Positions 24,403-37,122 of a DNA stretch of 64,000 bases are shown here, piece by piece (the first letter of the stretch is position 1; each line of letters starts with the position of its first letter). The position numbers were made by a program, and so were the translations under genes. Where the stretch lies: NCBI GenBank assembly GCA_027886175.1, contig JAJNNQ010000129.1:4216001-4280000 (forward strand). Reading direction: 5' to 3'. This DNA is from Phylloscopus collybita. Its lineage: Eukaryota; Chordata; Aves; Passeriformes; Phylloscopidae. The notes beneath the pieces were generated by a model. The model did not search any database. It was not told where the DNA came from and saw only the letters and a program-made list of their open reading frames with translations.

Positions 24403-27400
24403 CCACTTTGCCATATTTTCCCTAAAAATACCCTTCACTGTAAGTGCTTACAACCAGCACATCACTGTCGTGACAGGTAAAAGAGTTATAAAAGAAAGGC
24501 CTCAAAATCAGGCCTGCTCTGCTGAATTGCCAAAGTTAGCCTGCCATTTAAGTAATTTGCAAGTTCCCATGGGAAAACAATCTTGGTATGAGAACTCGTT
24601 AACATAACCACCTATTCCTGGGTTGAAAAACAAATGCACCTGCAATTACAAGGGATTTGTCCCATGAGAATCAGCATAGAAAATATGTAAACAATCCAAA
24701 AATAGAGATATTTGATAGACAAGTAGAATACCTTACTAACCAACAGAGTAATTAGCAAGAAAGCCATTCATCAATTAAAGTTGCACACGAGGTCTGCAAA
24801 AACTGTACAAAATGAGTTGTGATAATAAAGAATTGGCTTTTCCCTGCATGAAGATAACGGAGTCACAGCTAACTTATTACAATCCATCACCACCTGTCTG
24901 GACAGTGGAAGGCAGAGGGAAATGAATGTCTGGTGTAGTTGTGCAGAGAGCACAACATTGGCTTTGCCCTTTCATCTTAGAAGGGTTATGACTGTGATTA
25001 ACAGGCTAAGCTTATGACTTGCTTTAATGTTTCACTAAGCAAATGGTTGCTTGTATTGTTTGGCTTAGTCCCTTCAAGAACCAAAAATCCCCAGTGTTTT
25101 GAACAGGCAATGGTTTACTGTCAGGTGTTTCAAGAAGCAATTTTGCGTTTATTGGTTCTGTTTGTCTGGGTCTTTTTAATGGTTTCTCAATCCCAGCAAA
25201 GCTACCACAGGCAATGAGGAGGATGACTGCTGCTTTCTCATTGCCAAGAGATCCAGTGTTTCCAGAGTCAATGGCTAAATTCCTCACTAATACAGGACAC
25301 TGAGTATGTGCTGTCCTAAAGCACTTCCAGGCCGAACAAGATTGATTTGACCCACTGACCTGAAGGACAGTGCAAGTTTCACCAAACTCAGGAGGCTATT
25401 TCCAGAAAAGGTGGTAACAACTTCTCCTGCTGAACCCATAAAAAACTCCTGTACTTCGGCCAGTGACCAAATGACAATAGGACTCTGTCTTTAGGCACTC
25501 TGGTGCCAAAGTGATGTCCCTGTAATCCTGATATGATTAGTAGCATAGTTTAGAGACTGTTAAATAAATAAATATATGTGTAAGGGCAATGAAGAAGTAG
25601 TGATAAGCAACTAACCTTTGTACTTGTGAAGGCAAGCTATAGACATGGAAACTACATCACCCACAGGTCTCTGCATCTGTGTAAGATGAGGGAGCTGACA
25701 TTTCTGTCAGAGGTTTCCCCAGATGCCACCGAAAGATACACAGTCAGTCTCTGGCTTGAGCTGGGCCTTGCAGAAGCTCTGCTGAGTTCTGCTGGTTTGC
25801 ATGGATCAAATTCAGGCAGATGCTGAGAGGGCACTTTGGGCAGAGAGAACCAGGCCACATTGCTTAGAAGTGCTCTACAACCTTAAGGCATGCACATGTA
25901 CAATTTTAGAGACCTTCTAAAGCAGACCCACCTGTAACACCCTTTGCCACAAAGGATGATTGATATTCATATGGAACAGAATGGATCTTTGTGAGTGACT
26001 TCATTTGGGCAAGAACAGCTCATGTTATTCACAGACTGGCAGACTCATGTCCTGTTCTGCTATTTCTCTTCCTCTTTTCCCCCAATTACATAGAAATAAA
26101 CACTGAGTGGGAGTTGGATGACATGTGTCATGTTGTGCTTTGAAACCAATAAGCATTACACTTTGAACTGCTTCACACTGCTTAGGCACATCCTCTAGGA
26201 TGGTTTCATGCAGAAATCATGAATTTCATCCGTGCAGAAACTGTAATCCTTCCAAAACCCTTAATAGCCTCAAACTCCCATTTCATTTCAATGACAGGCA
26301 TAATTCTATCTTTTCCCTGCCTCCTACAAGATACTGCAGAGGCATATTCAAAACCAAAAAGGGAGCAAAAATAATATTAACCACCATGTTGCCTACTTGA
26401 AATGCTGAATCAGTCCAACTGTCCCCCCCATCTCCAATTACTCTTCCAAAAGCCAAGAAATGACTGGAGATGAGATTTGCTAGTTTGTGAGGTGATTTGG
26501 CATATTAAAAAACAACACTGAGAGCTCGACAAAGCCCCACACTTACACCCCGGCAGGGCAAGGTTTCCTCTGTGAATCCTGGAAGAAGAGTGGCAAAAAG
26601 CTGAGAAAGCCTCAGGAATACAAATAAGTAGGGAAGTGGAAATGCAAGACTGAGTATGAAAAAAGGCAAGAGAAGAACACTGAACTCCAGAGGTAAAAGG
26701 GCAAAGATTATCGATGCATAATCTGAAGACTCTTAAGTCTCCTCCAAACCCACAACATCAAACACAGTGCCAATAGCCACAGCTGCTGGCTTTCATTCCT
26801 TAAAAACAAATGTTTGTGTCTGACAAAGACTAAACCCCAATACAGATGAAAGCTGCTAACAACACTGGGTTTAGTAGCAGTAGGTTTTAAAGTGATGAGC
26901 AGCAAAACCCCATATTCTTCAGAATACGTGTGACACAAAGTTCTGCAGAATCTTTAGCACGCAACGTCTCAAAGACTCCATCTGACAGAAAATAAAGATT
27001 TTAGTGCTTCCGTATTCTTTTCCAGCACTATGCTACATATAATCATTTCCAAAAAAGCAGTCTTTAAGCATGTGATGAAAGTGATGAAATCTCTCAACAG
27101 AAAAGCTAATCATATAAACATATGGAAAACACAATTAGTAAACAACCCACAAGATGAAGATTTTCCTCATTAAGCATTTGCAAAATAACTCAGGAGAACA
27201 AAACTGTAAAATTTGAAGTCTGTTGTAAAACAGTTTGCAAACAAAATAAAAAGATAAACCAGTTCAGCAAATGGTTTGCAAGGACCTGTTTGTTTCCAGA
27301 ATATTTGCAAAATCAGCTTCCTCCTTTACCCTTCTTGAAAGTTATTGCTGAACAAATATTTGAAAGCAACAATTTGTCCTCCCTGCCTATCAGAACTTGC

Positions 27401-30400
27401 TTTGAACACCTTTTCTGTGTTTCCAAAGGGCACGTGCCCTTCCTCAGTGACATAACACGTGCTTGGTTTGTGGTTTGTAGCTCCCACAGAAGTAAGCAAA
27501 CACATGTCTAATTAGCTCCACTGAAATCAGCCTAAGAACTTAAAACTAAGCATTTGTGCAACATTGACATAATCCATGTTATCAAGAACTGCATCTAAAG
27601 TCTTCTCATTACATCAACACGACCTACAATTCCACTAACTCTTGTAAAGACATTTTATGAGAACAAGCGAACAGACAAATTTTTTCTTCTCGGGTTAACT
27701 TGGGGACACTCTTTGCTCTTTCATACATTTCATATTTGGAAGAAGAGGGTAGGTGAAGTGAGGGGTTTTGCATTTTGTCAGAACTTCAAGCAGCTTTCTG
27801 AGAAGCATTCCCTTAAGATTTGCTCAAAGCAATCCACGTGCTGTAATTTCTCTCTTTTGCTAGAAGTGTAATCAGCAGAAGAATTCAGCAAAGCACTTAA
27901 ACACGCACCTCTGTGAAAATGTGTGATGTTGTGTATGTTGCCTGTACTACTCAGTGAAGACAGACTACGGTCAGTAATTTGGGAAAAAAGAATAAGATTC
28001 TGAAAGGAGGAGACAGGGTTATGGAAGGCATGGAAGTAAATAAAAAGCATAAGGAGCACGGCAGCAGCTCGAGTAGCTTGCAAAGTCACTTGAGGGAGTT
28101 ACACTTCAAGGAAGGAGGTGAGGACAGCAAAAATAATGAAATAAGAGAAGATGGTGCAGGGTTATGAAAGAGGGAGTAGCAAGGGGGTACTAAAGGAAAA
28201 GTTCAATCATCCGTAAACCCTGAAAAAATTAAATCAGGCCCACAAAAGTAATTGAAAATCCTTTTGTTGTCTATTATGTGGAAGGAGTGGTGAGCCTGTG
28301 CAAACTGAGTGCCCTTCTCTGCTGATTTTTTAAACAAAAATCCAAAATGACGACTCCAACGGTTAAAGGCTGACACCTGACTGGCCTCTAGCAGGCAGCG
28401 GGAACTAAAGCTGCTGTTCCCTGCTCTAAGTGAAAGCAGTTCCCCATTTCTAGGTGGGTTCAAGCCACAATGCATGTGTGCATTCATCCACAACCAACGG
28501 TGACCCATGACTGGTACCACTACCAAGTAAAAATATGAGCATCACCTTTGATTTGGATGTAGTACAGCCACTGAAGGACTCTGAAACTGATGACAGTGAG
28601 CTGCTTCACAGCAAATCAAATCATTACAAAAACAGCTTCCCAAAGTATAAGCCAGTGTAGTCGTCTCTTCTCTCCCTCCTTACTTTACACAGATACATAG
28701 ACCATCAGAACAGAGAAACAAAAGGTGATGACAAAAAAATTGGAAGTACATTTCATAGCAAAACACTTCATTATTACATGAAGCATCACTCTCCAGACAA
28801 GGACAATTCTGAACCCTCCAAAAGATGAAAGTGTTTCAGGAACATATAGCATTGTTTTCCTTTAAAGTGATATTTCAAACAAGGAAATTAGATTTTTACA
28901 GGAGAGATTCTTACTTCAGTTGAAAGAGATTCTTTGAGATACGTGTATCCAGACCAGTTCACCCACTTTCTAAACCCACAATTGCTCATACTTGACAAAA
29001 TGTCCAAGCTCCAGACCACTCAAATCTAAGATCTGAGATCTCCAACCTCTTAGGAACACTGACCATGGCACAACAACAGATGTGGAAGAACAGAAGATCT
29101 ACAAGATGGAATTCTCAGCAAGAACATCCCTTAATCAAATTTTATACACAAGCAAGCTAAGTAAAAAAGCTGAAAACACGAACACAGGATACTCCATTAA
29201 CATCCTTTACTACTTGATTTAGTTTTATAGGACTGTGCTGGCTTCTTACCCACGCTGCAGCACCAGCAGGCTCTGTCTCATCAGGGCATTGTTACAGTGC
29301 ATTGTTTACCATACACTTTGTCTCCAGGTGCTCCACAGAGAATGGGTGTCTGCTAGATCTACCAGCTCCAAGTGTTCAGATGCCTCAATATATATCCAGG
29401 TGCCTTGCTAGGATTTCTAATGCACTTGGTTACAACTTCAGGTGAGTAACTACCCTTAAAAACTGTGACAATTTACTACAAGAGAGAGTGTTTTGTGCCT
29501 TGATGTACTCCTGTCACAAGCTCAGTTTTTGCTAATGGGAACCTGCCCTCTGGTTGTTCAAAGGCAGATGTTGTATTTTGGCAGAGGCAAATAAAAAAAG
29601 GGAAATAGGAATTTTTAAAGTAAGTATTTTTTTAATCTAGTGAGCATCACAGAAGATAAACTTCTGAATATTGCTTAAGCACATGCATTATGTTACAGCA
29701 CACACGATGGTTTTTGTCAGTTCCCCTGTGTTTTTCCTCCCAACCAAAAGAAAGGGAGAGACAGTGGGAAGGGTCACTCAGCATGACCCTCAGTACGAAC
29801 CCCTAACACAGAGTTACCAAAACCAGGCCTTTGTCTTCAGTCCTAACTATCAACAGCTGCTATGACAGAGTAACCACACCTCCAGTGCCTCTCAGAACAA
29901 ACTGCACAATCTCTGTACACACCCACGCTTTCAGACTCAGCTAGCAGATACTGGTTTGAAATCTGTGAGTCCTGGTTTTTGCAGTAAGGCCTTGTATCCA
30001 GCAGCATTTGCATTTCATTACAGGTTTATGGCACTTACTAGTGATACTGTGCAAGTAGACCTCTCTTAAAAACAGTGACATCTCAATTAAGACATAAAGT
30101 AAAAATTACTAAGGTTAAAAAAAAGGGAATAAATTGAAAAAGATAATGTTGCTTATATTGTTTTTGCCACTTGACAGAAACAGAAATGGCTAAAGCAATA
30201 GAATGGCCTTATGAAGTCATCTGGCTGGAAGTACTGGGCCCATGTGTCTGAGATCTGTATTACACCAGAGCAGTGAAATGCTGAAGCAGCAACCTGGGAG
30301 TTTGGCATTCACCTGCTCAGTCATGAATCATTAAACTGAACTTCTGAAATGTCCTCAATTAGAAATGCCTGTCCCTTGGAGCCATTTATGCATTTGGAGA

Positions 30401-32317
30401 AAATGAGTTATGATTATGAGTAGCACAGGGAAGGAAGAAGGGAAGAACACAGTAAGCTGAAACAAAGGAATGAGTAAACACTGAGAAAAAAAAAATTAAT
30501 ATTGGAATTAAAGAAGAAAGAAATACTAAATGTGAAAAAACTTGTAAGCACCTCAAGAACAGAAGAAAGTAATGCTGGTATCCATTAACAGAGCTGTCCC
30601 AACAATGACTACCACTGAGTCTGTGGAAACACTGTTTCAGAATGAGGAATATCCTCCAGGATACTGAACTAACCCAAGGGCAAAATCAAATGCACTGCAC
30701 TAGACTGAGATGTGCTACACTTAGATCTTTAACTCAATGACTAATGCTAACACAGCTTTGAAAATGTAAAACCTGCCCTAACAAACCCAGACATACTCAA
30801 GCTAATGTAGCACTCCTCAAGAACTCTTTAACTACAATTACCTCTTAGTTGTTGCTCTTAAGGAGAAGCATTTTCCATTTCAGCTAGATTTTCTTACCAA
30901 TCTAACAGCAGAAGTCCCTTACAGTACAGAAAAACATTTGAGAACAGGAGAAAGATTTCTTTGGCAAGTTCTTTTCTCTTATAAACCCACACTATTGTCT
31001 GGTTTAATACCTTGTTAGCATTCTGTATGTAAGCCTTTTTAACATGCTGCATTTGAGTGGAGGCATTGTCAGATGAAGAACATGTTATCAGATCAAAGGA
31101 ATTCTCTCCCTTCTGCTAAAAATTACACTGCTAAATACAGATTATGCTGTAGCAACAATGAGGTCTCTTAGAACTGAAATTCTGAAGTGACTAACCACTG
31201 CCACTCTGCTTTATTCGCTTACTGTGGCACACCATTTTCTAACCAAATTCAACTTAGAGCAAATTGAGAGATCTCACAAAAACTTACACCAGAAAAAAGC
31301 CCCTGACCACACTGGATCTAAACCTTTGTGCCTATTGGTGAACCGAGCACCTAGGTTCTACTAAGTCTGGATACACCATTGCCTTTAAAGTTTGTGTTTT
31401 GGGGTTATGTCTAGATTTCAAAACAGAAAACCCCCTCTAAAATAGGAGTCCAATATAAGTATTTTTAGGACTTAGAAGCAAAATTTTATTGTCTAACACT
31501 ATTTGTTCTAATTTTTCTTCCTTTCTGTCAACATCCATTCCCTGAATATTCCTCTGTGCTTCTCAGCCTCCCTTGCTGTGTGTATAATTTCTGCACTGTA
31601 CATTATGTGATTCTTCAAGGGTCAGAGTATTTGTAAGGTTTTTCACTCCTAATCCATCTTCCTGTCCCTTCACTTTTCTAGCCCTGTACCTACTATCTAG
31701 TATACTTACTCTTTGCCAATTATAGAACAATGTAATTCTAAACTACCCTGCCTTACAAACTCAGTACTTGTAAGATTCACTTTGCTCAATATAAATTTTA
31801 ATAACTTTAATAAAAGTGTTACTTTTTGGTAATGAGCTTTTAAGGTTTCCAAATCCACTTTCTATTCATATGGATTTTACACTGCAATCACAAACTCAAA
31901 CTACCAAATATGCATTTCATTTTCTACAGCCAGATGGAGTTGCTTCCCATGTACTTATTTAATGAATTTCACTCTCAATTAGAATAGTTTGCCAGTGGTG
32001 ATCAATAAACATTCTGGATATTTACAGAGTAAGTATCATGAAGAACAGCCACAGACTAAAAGGACAGAGTGAGAGAAAAATCTATAAGATTTTATTTGTT
32101 TAATTAGCAATGGTGTCATAATCTTCACAGAACATGAATGTTTCTAGTGCACAGTAATTTACTCCCCCCCACCCCTCCCAGTAAGTAACCATCTTGTAAG
32201 CAAAGATCACTTCAGGTAAAATCACAGTTAAAGAAGGTTTTAAATAAAAATTTAGACCAGAGATGTGTATGGACTTGTGGTTTGGGAGGAGCTCGGAAAC
32301 CAAATCCAAGTTAAAAA
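24403..32317. other. About 8 kb of AT-rich non-coding DNA
   Basis: No gene, RNA or repeat is recognised. Open frames rarely exceed 100 codons and none shows a domain. This is the longest stretch in the window in which I can name nothing. Comparison with other birds would be needed to find conserved non-coding elements. Confidence 0.5.
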
Positions 32318-32322
32318 AAAGT

Positions 32323-32880
32323 TGTCTTGGGTTATAGAACCAAAAATTTGTATTCTATTTCATCTCTTAAAAGCAGTTTGGGAGATGTTTTTCTGTATCT
32401 CTTGTAACTCTGGGGGGAGAGGGGCAGATGCCTTCTGATAATGGGCCAGCTGTTAAAACCAAGTGAGGCAGTGTTTTTTATCTCTTTCACCCCCTGTCCT
32501 CCCTCCAGGGGGATATTTTCTGCTGATGGGCCACTAAGGCTCACTAAGGGCATGACACATTCCATTGGGAGATGCTCCACCCAGTGGGAGGAGCCAACCA
32601 TTCCTACCTGGATAAAAACTGAGATGCAGGAGCACAAGAGATCTGGTTCCACCAGATTCCTGGAGGAAGACTGGACCCTTCTCTCTCAGGATCATCTCTG
32701 CTCCAGCGGAACCACCTCTGCCACTCCAGGAGGACTTCTGGACTGCTTCAAACACCCTGACCAACAGGGTGTTAGGTTGTATTATTCCATTTATTTTACT
32801 TTTTTTTTTTTTTCTCTCTTCTTCTATTAAATTGTATCTCTGACTAGGAGTCTCACTGGTTTTGCTTTCAAACCAGCACA
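32323..32880 (+). mobile_element. Solo ERV LTR, 558 bp
   Basis: Begins TGTCTTGGGTTATAG and ends ..CTTTCAAACCAGCACA. The flanking pentamers are aaagt (32318-32322) and caagt (32881-32885), a 5-bp TSD with one mismatch; a 5-bp TSD is typical of ERVL-like elements. Signals on the plus strand are a TATA-like GATAAAAAC at 32611, a T-rich tract near 32801-32816 and ATTAAA at 32826-32831, close to the 3' end. The 3' terminus TTTCAAACCA is shared with the LTR ending at 41203. A 129-codon frame crossing it (32441-32830) is incidental. Confidence 0.78.
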
Positions 32881-32885
32881 CAAGT

Positions 32886-34767
32886 GTAAACCCTACACCT
32901 GTGGTAAGAATCCTCTAAATACAGAAGGCTCCAGATGTAGCACATGATCAAAAATCTGCCTGGGATCCAGATTTTGCATTCTGAAATGTTTCCTTTTTTT
33001 ATGGAACAATCAAAACTCAGGAGGAACAATGAGGCAGGGAGTGTAAAGGTGCCTGGATAAAGAGGATGGAAAGTGCAAGGGATCCAGGAGCCTTGCTGGG
33101 CAGACAGGGATGGAGTGCAGTGCAGGGGCTGAGGGGACTGGGGCAGCACCACACACGTCCTGTCCTGCAGCCTGTCCCTGCTGACACACCTGGGACTGTC
33201 CCCACCCACCACTTCCACAGATCCTGACCCAGCCCAAGCACAGCAGCCACTGCTCTGGCCAGCTAACATGCATAAGCTCCTAAGTGGGACAAGGACAAGA
33301 GAAGCCCTTACTGCAGCTGTCTAAGAACTTCAGGGGGATTTAAAATTACTGGTGTACCACACTAAGTGGTCCAATCCCTTTGCTTAAGTACATTACAGAA
33401 ATGATCCATCATTTTATTGCATTTTTTTTATCTAATGACTGAAGCCCCTGGACAAATGTCATGCCTCTGACTGTGACAGAAAACTTCAGGATTTGACAAC
33501 ACAAACAAATGTAATACCTACAAACATTCTGTACTGAGAATTTTCTGCACAGGCAGTGCTCAAGGCACAGGGCATACAACAAGTAGGTCTGGTTTTGTCT
33601 TTGCAGAAGAAACCTGCAAAACCACTGAAATTTCAGAGGAATTACACAATAGGACATTTTTATTCTAATAAACAAGAGGCTAAGTCATAGAGGAAAAGTT
33701 ATTTTACTTCTCCAGCCACTCAAAATAGTACATGTGGAGGTTTCTTCTCACGAACAGCTCAGGGTGACAGAGCTATTAACAACATGGAGACTCAATACTC
33801 TTAGAGTTATCACCCACAATTTAGAATCATGGCCTTATGCTCAACTAGCAATCTGCAATTCCTAAATAAAGATAAGCAATTTATGACATTCCCAGATTTT
33901 CATATCCATTCTGACTGATACTTCTTGTAAATGCTTTGTCCATAATTTCTACACTACATCCCCTTTATCCTGGCTGTTTATATGGCGTTTCATATGAAAA
34001 TAAATCAGTATAATTAGCTATCTAGTATCACAATGGCATTAAAATAACAGAAGAAATGAGGGACTCTGGGAAAGCAGGAGAAGAAAAAAGCACACTTCCA
34101 CACTTTCTCCCTCTTCTCAACATTAACATGAAACTGCACTTCAAAAATGAGCTGCAAACTTGTGAGTTCATTAAGTGTGGCATAATTGCTCATTCCCTCA
34201 ATGCAGTTCATTGCCTGAAGCCTACTACTTTGCAAAAAATGCAAGAAAAGAATCACTTCAATTCCAAGAAATCAGCAGAGAATTAGACACCGTTGCATTT
34301 TTGTACAAGAATTTCAGAGTCGTGTCCACCATGATGAAAGAAACAGATCTTCTAAGAAAAAAGGGATTAAAGGGGTAACTTATAAATAATCAACAATACA
34401 ATTAAGTCACCATGCAAACAACTTAGAAAAAATAATTCCATAGCTTCTCAAACCTTTAATGTGGCTCACAGCAGGCTGGGATTCCCCTCCAAGCATCCCA
34501 GTGAGCGTGCAGTGCAGTGCAGAGCAGTGCTGCCACAGCCGGGGCCGTGGCACAGCGGCTGTGTGGGACACCTGCGAGCTCACCAGCAAAGAAGGGCAAA
34601 ACAAAGCTGAAACCAGCGGGAGCTCAGGGGACACAGAGCTGATTTCCAAAGCACTGGTTCTACCAAGGGATGATCTTTCATGCTTCACAGCACTATATAA
34701 ACCTTCACTTTTTTCTTCCAGTAAACCTCAGTGTACTGAAATTCAATCCATACGGAGTACAATGCAA
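32886..34767. other. Non-coding DNA
   Basis: No gene is recognised. About 33020-33260 is GC-richer and opens several overlapping minus-strand frames (77-133 codons) without any domain. The rest is AT-rich. Confidence 0.45.
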
Positions 34768-35034
34768 GCAGTTGTGATGGGTTTAGTACTTACTTTTTGT
34801 CGGATATGACTAGGAGGAAATAAAAAGCAAAAACAGGCCTAAAACTTAAAAGTTATAAAGATGGTTTATTCACACACTAAAAGGAGAAAAAGAAAAATGA
34901 AAATGAAACTTCAAAACACTCTTCCCCTCCCCTACTAATGTTTAATTTCTACCAACAACATAAAGAGACAGCTTGTGATTTTCAGTCAGTTTCTCCATTT
35001 CAACATAATCTTTCATCACTTTGGGAGAGGAGTC

Positions 35035-35395
35035 TCTCTTAGAGTGCAATAGATCCTGTGGGCCTGATATTTCTGGGTCTGAGAGATTTTAGCTGCCAGC
35101 AGCTGCTAACTTTTCCCAAGGAAAAACTTCTCAAGGAAGCTTCTTCTCAAAACAATCTTGGTAAGCAACTATCTTTTCTCAAAACCATCTTTTCCTCAGT
35201 GGTGTTTTGCTGTTTCTCTAGTTTAACCCATGGGATTAGAGAGGTGTCGTTCCCATTCACCAATCATGTTCAGTCTGTATGGGAACACCTTATAAAAGGT
35301 AGAAGGAATTAGACAATAAAGCCTTTTTTTTCTATGCTCTTTGCCTTCTGAAATATTTGGAGTCTCTCATCTTTCTTTCGTGTCCTACAGCGACA
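35035..35395 (+). mobile_element. Family 1 ERV LTR nested inside the larger LTR
   Basis: Third copy of the LTR family at 4045-4336 and 6444-6745. Shared landmarks are a CCAAT box (35260-35264), TATAAAA (35291-35297), AATAAA (35315-35320), the GCCTTCTGAAAT..GAGTCTC block and the end motif TTTCGTGTCCTACAGCGACA. It lies in the opposite orientation to the surrounding element. The 3' border at 35395 is firm by comparison with the other copies. The 5' border is less sure: ggagtc (35029-35034) against ggagcc (35396-35401) would be a 6-bp TSD with one mismatch, but the element would then start TC instead of TG. Confidence 0.65.
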
Positions 35396-36246
35396 GGAGC
35401 CCGCTGACAACTTAGAACAGCTCTCTTGTGGGTTTGAACTGTCACAAAACTCAGCTTCCGTGACTCCTCCCACCAGCAGTGTCCCAAGCTGCCCACGAGT
35501 CATGGACTCAAACACACTGCAGACTGGGGTGTCACTTTTTAAAGGTGAACCACTTCAAAGGCAAAGGATTCCTCATCTCAAGGAACAGAGATATATCTTC
35601 TTACTTCTCTGCTACACAGAGGCGGCTTCTCATCTCTATCTCTGTTCAAGCATCTCATAAAATCAATTTCATTTAGTCCATCACAAACACCTTTGCTCAA
35701 AAACCCACACATAAATTTAAACAGTCACCTCCCCAAATGCATATCTTTCCACAGTTTAAATGAATAATTTAGTCCAGTTTCCATGGTTTACATACAGAGA
35801 AGTCCAGTCAAAAACGTCCACTTCCTCAATCCCTTCTTCCAATAATCTTTATCAGTTCTTTCGCTGACTCTCTACCATGCTGTCTCTTTATGTCTTAAAT
35901 CACTCTATCCTTCCTCTCTCACTCAGGGAAAGCGTTGGAGCTCTGAAAGCTTCATCTTGTCTTAAGAAAGAGTTAAATTTGGCCCAGGTCCTCTCTCCCT
36001 CAGCTGCTGGCTTAAACGTGTCAAGTTTGATTGCTTATGATGATGGGGGGAGGGAGGAGAAACATGCTCAGAAATGCTGATGAATTGGCTTTGTCCCACC
36101 CCCTGGTCTCACCAGTAGACTCAGACTCAAGGTCGCTTCCTGGGGCCCGGGGCTGGGGAAGGAATCTCAATCCCCCAGTCCCCCAGGCCAGCACTGGCAC
36201 CAGGAACCAGGGCCCCGGCCACGGCCCGGCCAGGGCCGGCTCCCAC

Positions 36247-36810
36247 AGGGACCCGAGCTGCACCGGGACCCGAGCTGTACCGGGACCGGAGCTGCACCGG
36301 GACCGGAGCTGTACCGGGACCGGAGCTGCACCGGGACCGGAGCTGTACCGGGACCGGAGCTGCACCGGGACCCGAGCTGTACCGGCACCGGAGCTGTACC
36401 GGGACCGGAGCTGTACCGGGACCCGAGCTGTACCGGGACCCGAGCTGTACAGGGACCGGAGCTGTACCGGGACCCGAGCTGTACAGGGACCGGAGCTGTA
36501 CCGGGACCCGAGCTGTACCGGGACCGGAGCTGTACAGGGACCGGAGCTGTACCGGGACCGGAGCTGCACCGGGACCCGAGCTGCACCGGGACCCGAGCTG
36601 TACCGGGACCGGAGCTGTACAGGGACCCGAGCTGTACCGGGACCGGAGCTGTACCGGGACCCGAGCTGTACCGGGACCCGAGCTGTACCGGGACCGGAGC
36701 TGTACAGGGACCCGAGCTGTACCGGGACCCACCCGAGCTGCACCGGGACCCGAGCTGTACCGGGACCGGAGCTGTACCGGGACCCGAGCTGCACCGGGAC
36801 CCGAGCTGCA
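36247..36810. repeat. GC-rich minisatellite, 17-bp unit, about 33 copies
   Basis: Tandem units of the form GAGCTG(T/C)ACCGGGACC(C/G). Counting GAGCTG starts from 36255 to 36803 gives 32 intervals of 17 bp plus one 4-bp insertion (an extra CACC near 36731). Variation is confined to a few positions: C/T after GAGCTG, C/A before GGGAC, and C/G at the unit end. Variant units are interspersed, as expected from unequal exchange or replication slippage. No stop codon falls in the unit in any frame, and 17 is not a multiple of 3, so all six frames stay open through the array. Each unit holds one or two CpG. It lies inside a minus-strand LTR. Confidence 0.97.
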
Positions 36811-37122
36811 GCCTGCCTCCTTTTTCCCCGCCGGGAGCCGCTGGAGCCTGGCCCAGCCTCGGGCCGGCTTCCCTCCATCCCCTCCCCGTCCCAGCAGGAG
36901 AGGGGAGCGGGGGAATGGCCAGCGCAGCCCTGGCGGGCTCAGGCCGTTCTGACAGAACCACCCCAGCCGATGTTACCTCTTCAACTGCCCGGAAGGAAAG
37001 GAAAGAGTAGTTCCTGGGAACCTCTGGTATTTATCTCTCAAATGTTCACGTAGACATACCTCCTTCTAATTTGTGAAGTTATAACTTCCTTAACAATCAC
37101 TTCCTGGCCAAACTACCGCAGT

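Larger units (their letters stand above)
34773..37117 (-). mobile_element. Large minus-strand ERV LTR with nested LTR and minisatellite
   Basis: Identical pentamers gcagt flank this 2,345-bp segment at 34768-34772 and 37118-37122, a 5-bp TSD as in ERVL-like elements. On the minus strand it starts GGTAGTTTGGCC and ends ..TAAACCCATCACA. The 3' end has the canonical CA, while the 5' end lacks the usual TG, presumably by mutation. A minus-strand AATAAA lies about 100 bp before the 3' end (plus about 34867). The segment is inflated by two later events: a plus-strand LTR of family 1 (35035-35395) and a 17-bp GC-rich tandem array (36247-36810). Without them it would be about 1.4 kb. No gag, pol or env sequence is recognisable, so I call it an LTR and not a provirus. 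The very long open frames at 36.0-37.05 kb are repeat artefacts. Confidence 0.65.

Noticed and set aside
33010..33273. Several minus-strand frames of 77-133 codons in a GC-richer patch
   Set aside because: They overlap in different frames and match no family that I recognise; explained by base composition.
36021..37053. Long open frames on both strands (340 codons plus strand; 285, 264 and 201 codons minus strand)
   Set aside because: All are generated by the stop-free 17-bp tandem unit. They overlap in every frame, and the translated repeat (a 17-residue cycle) has no domain.
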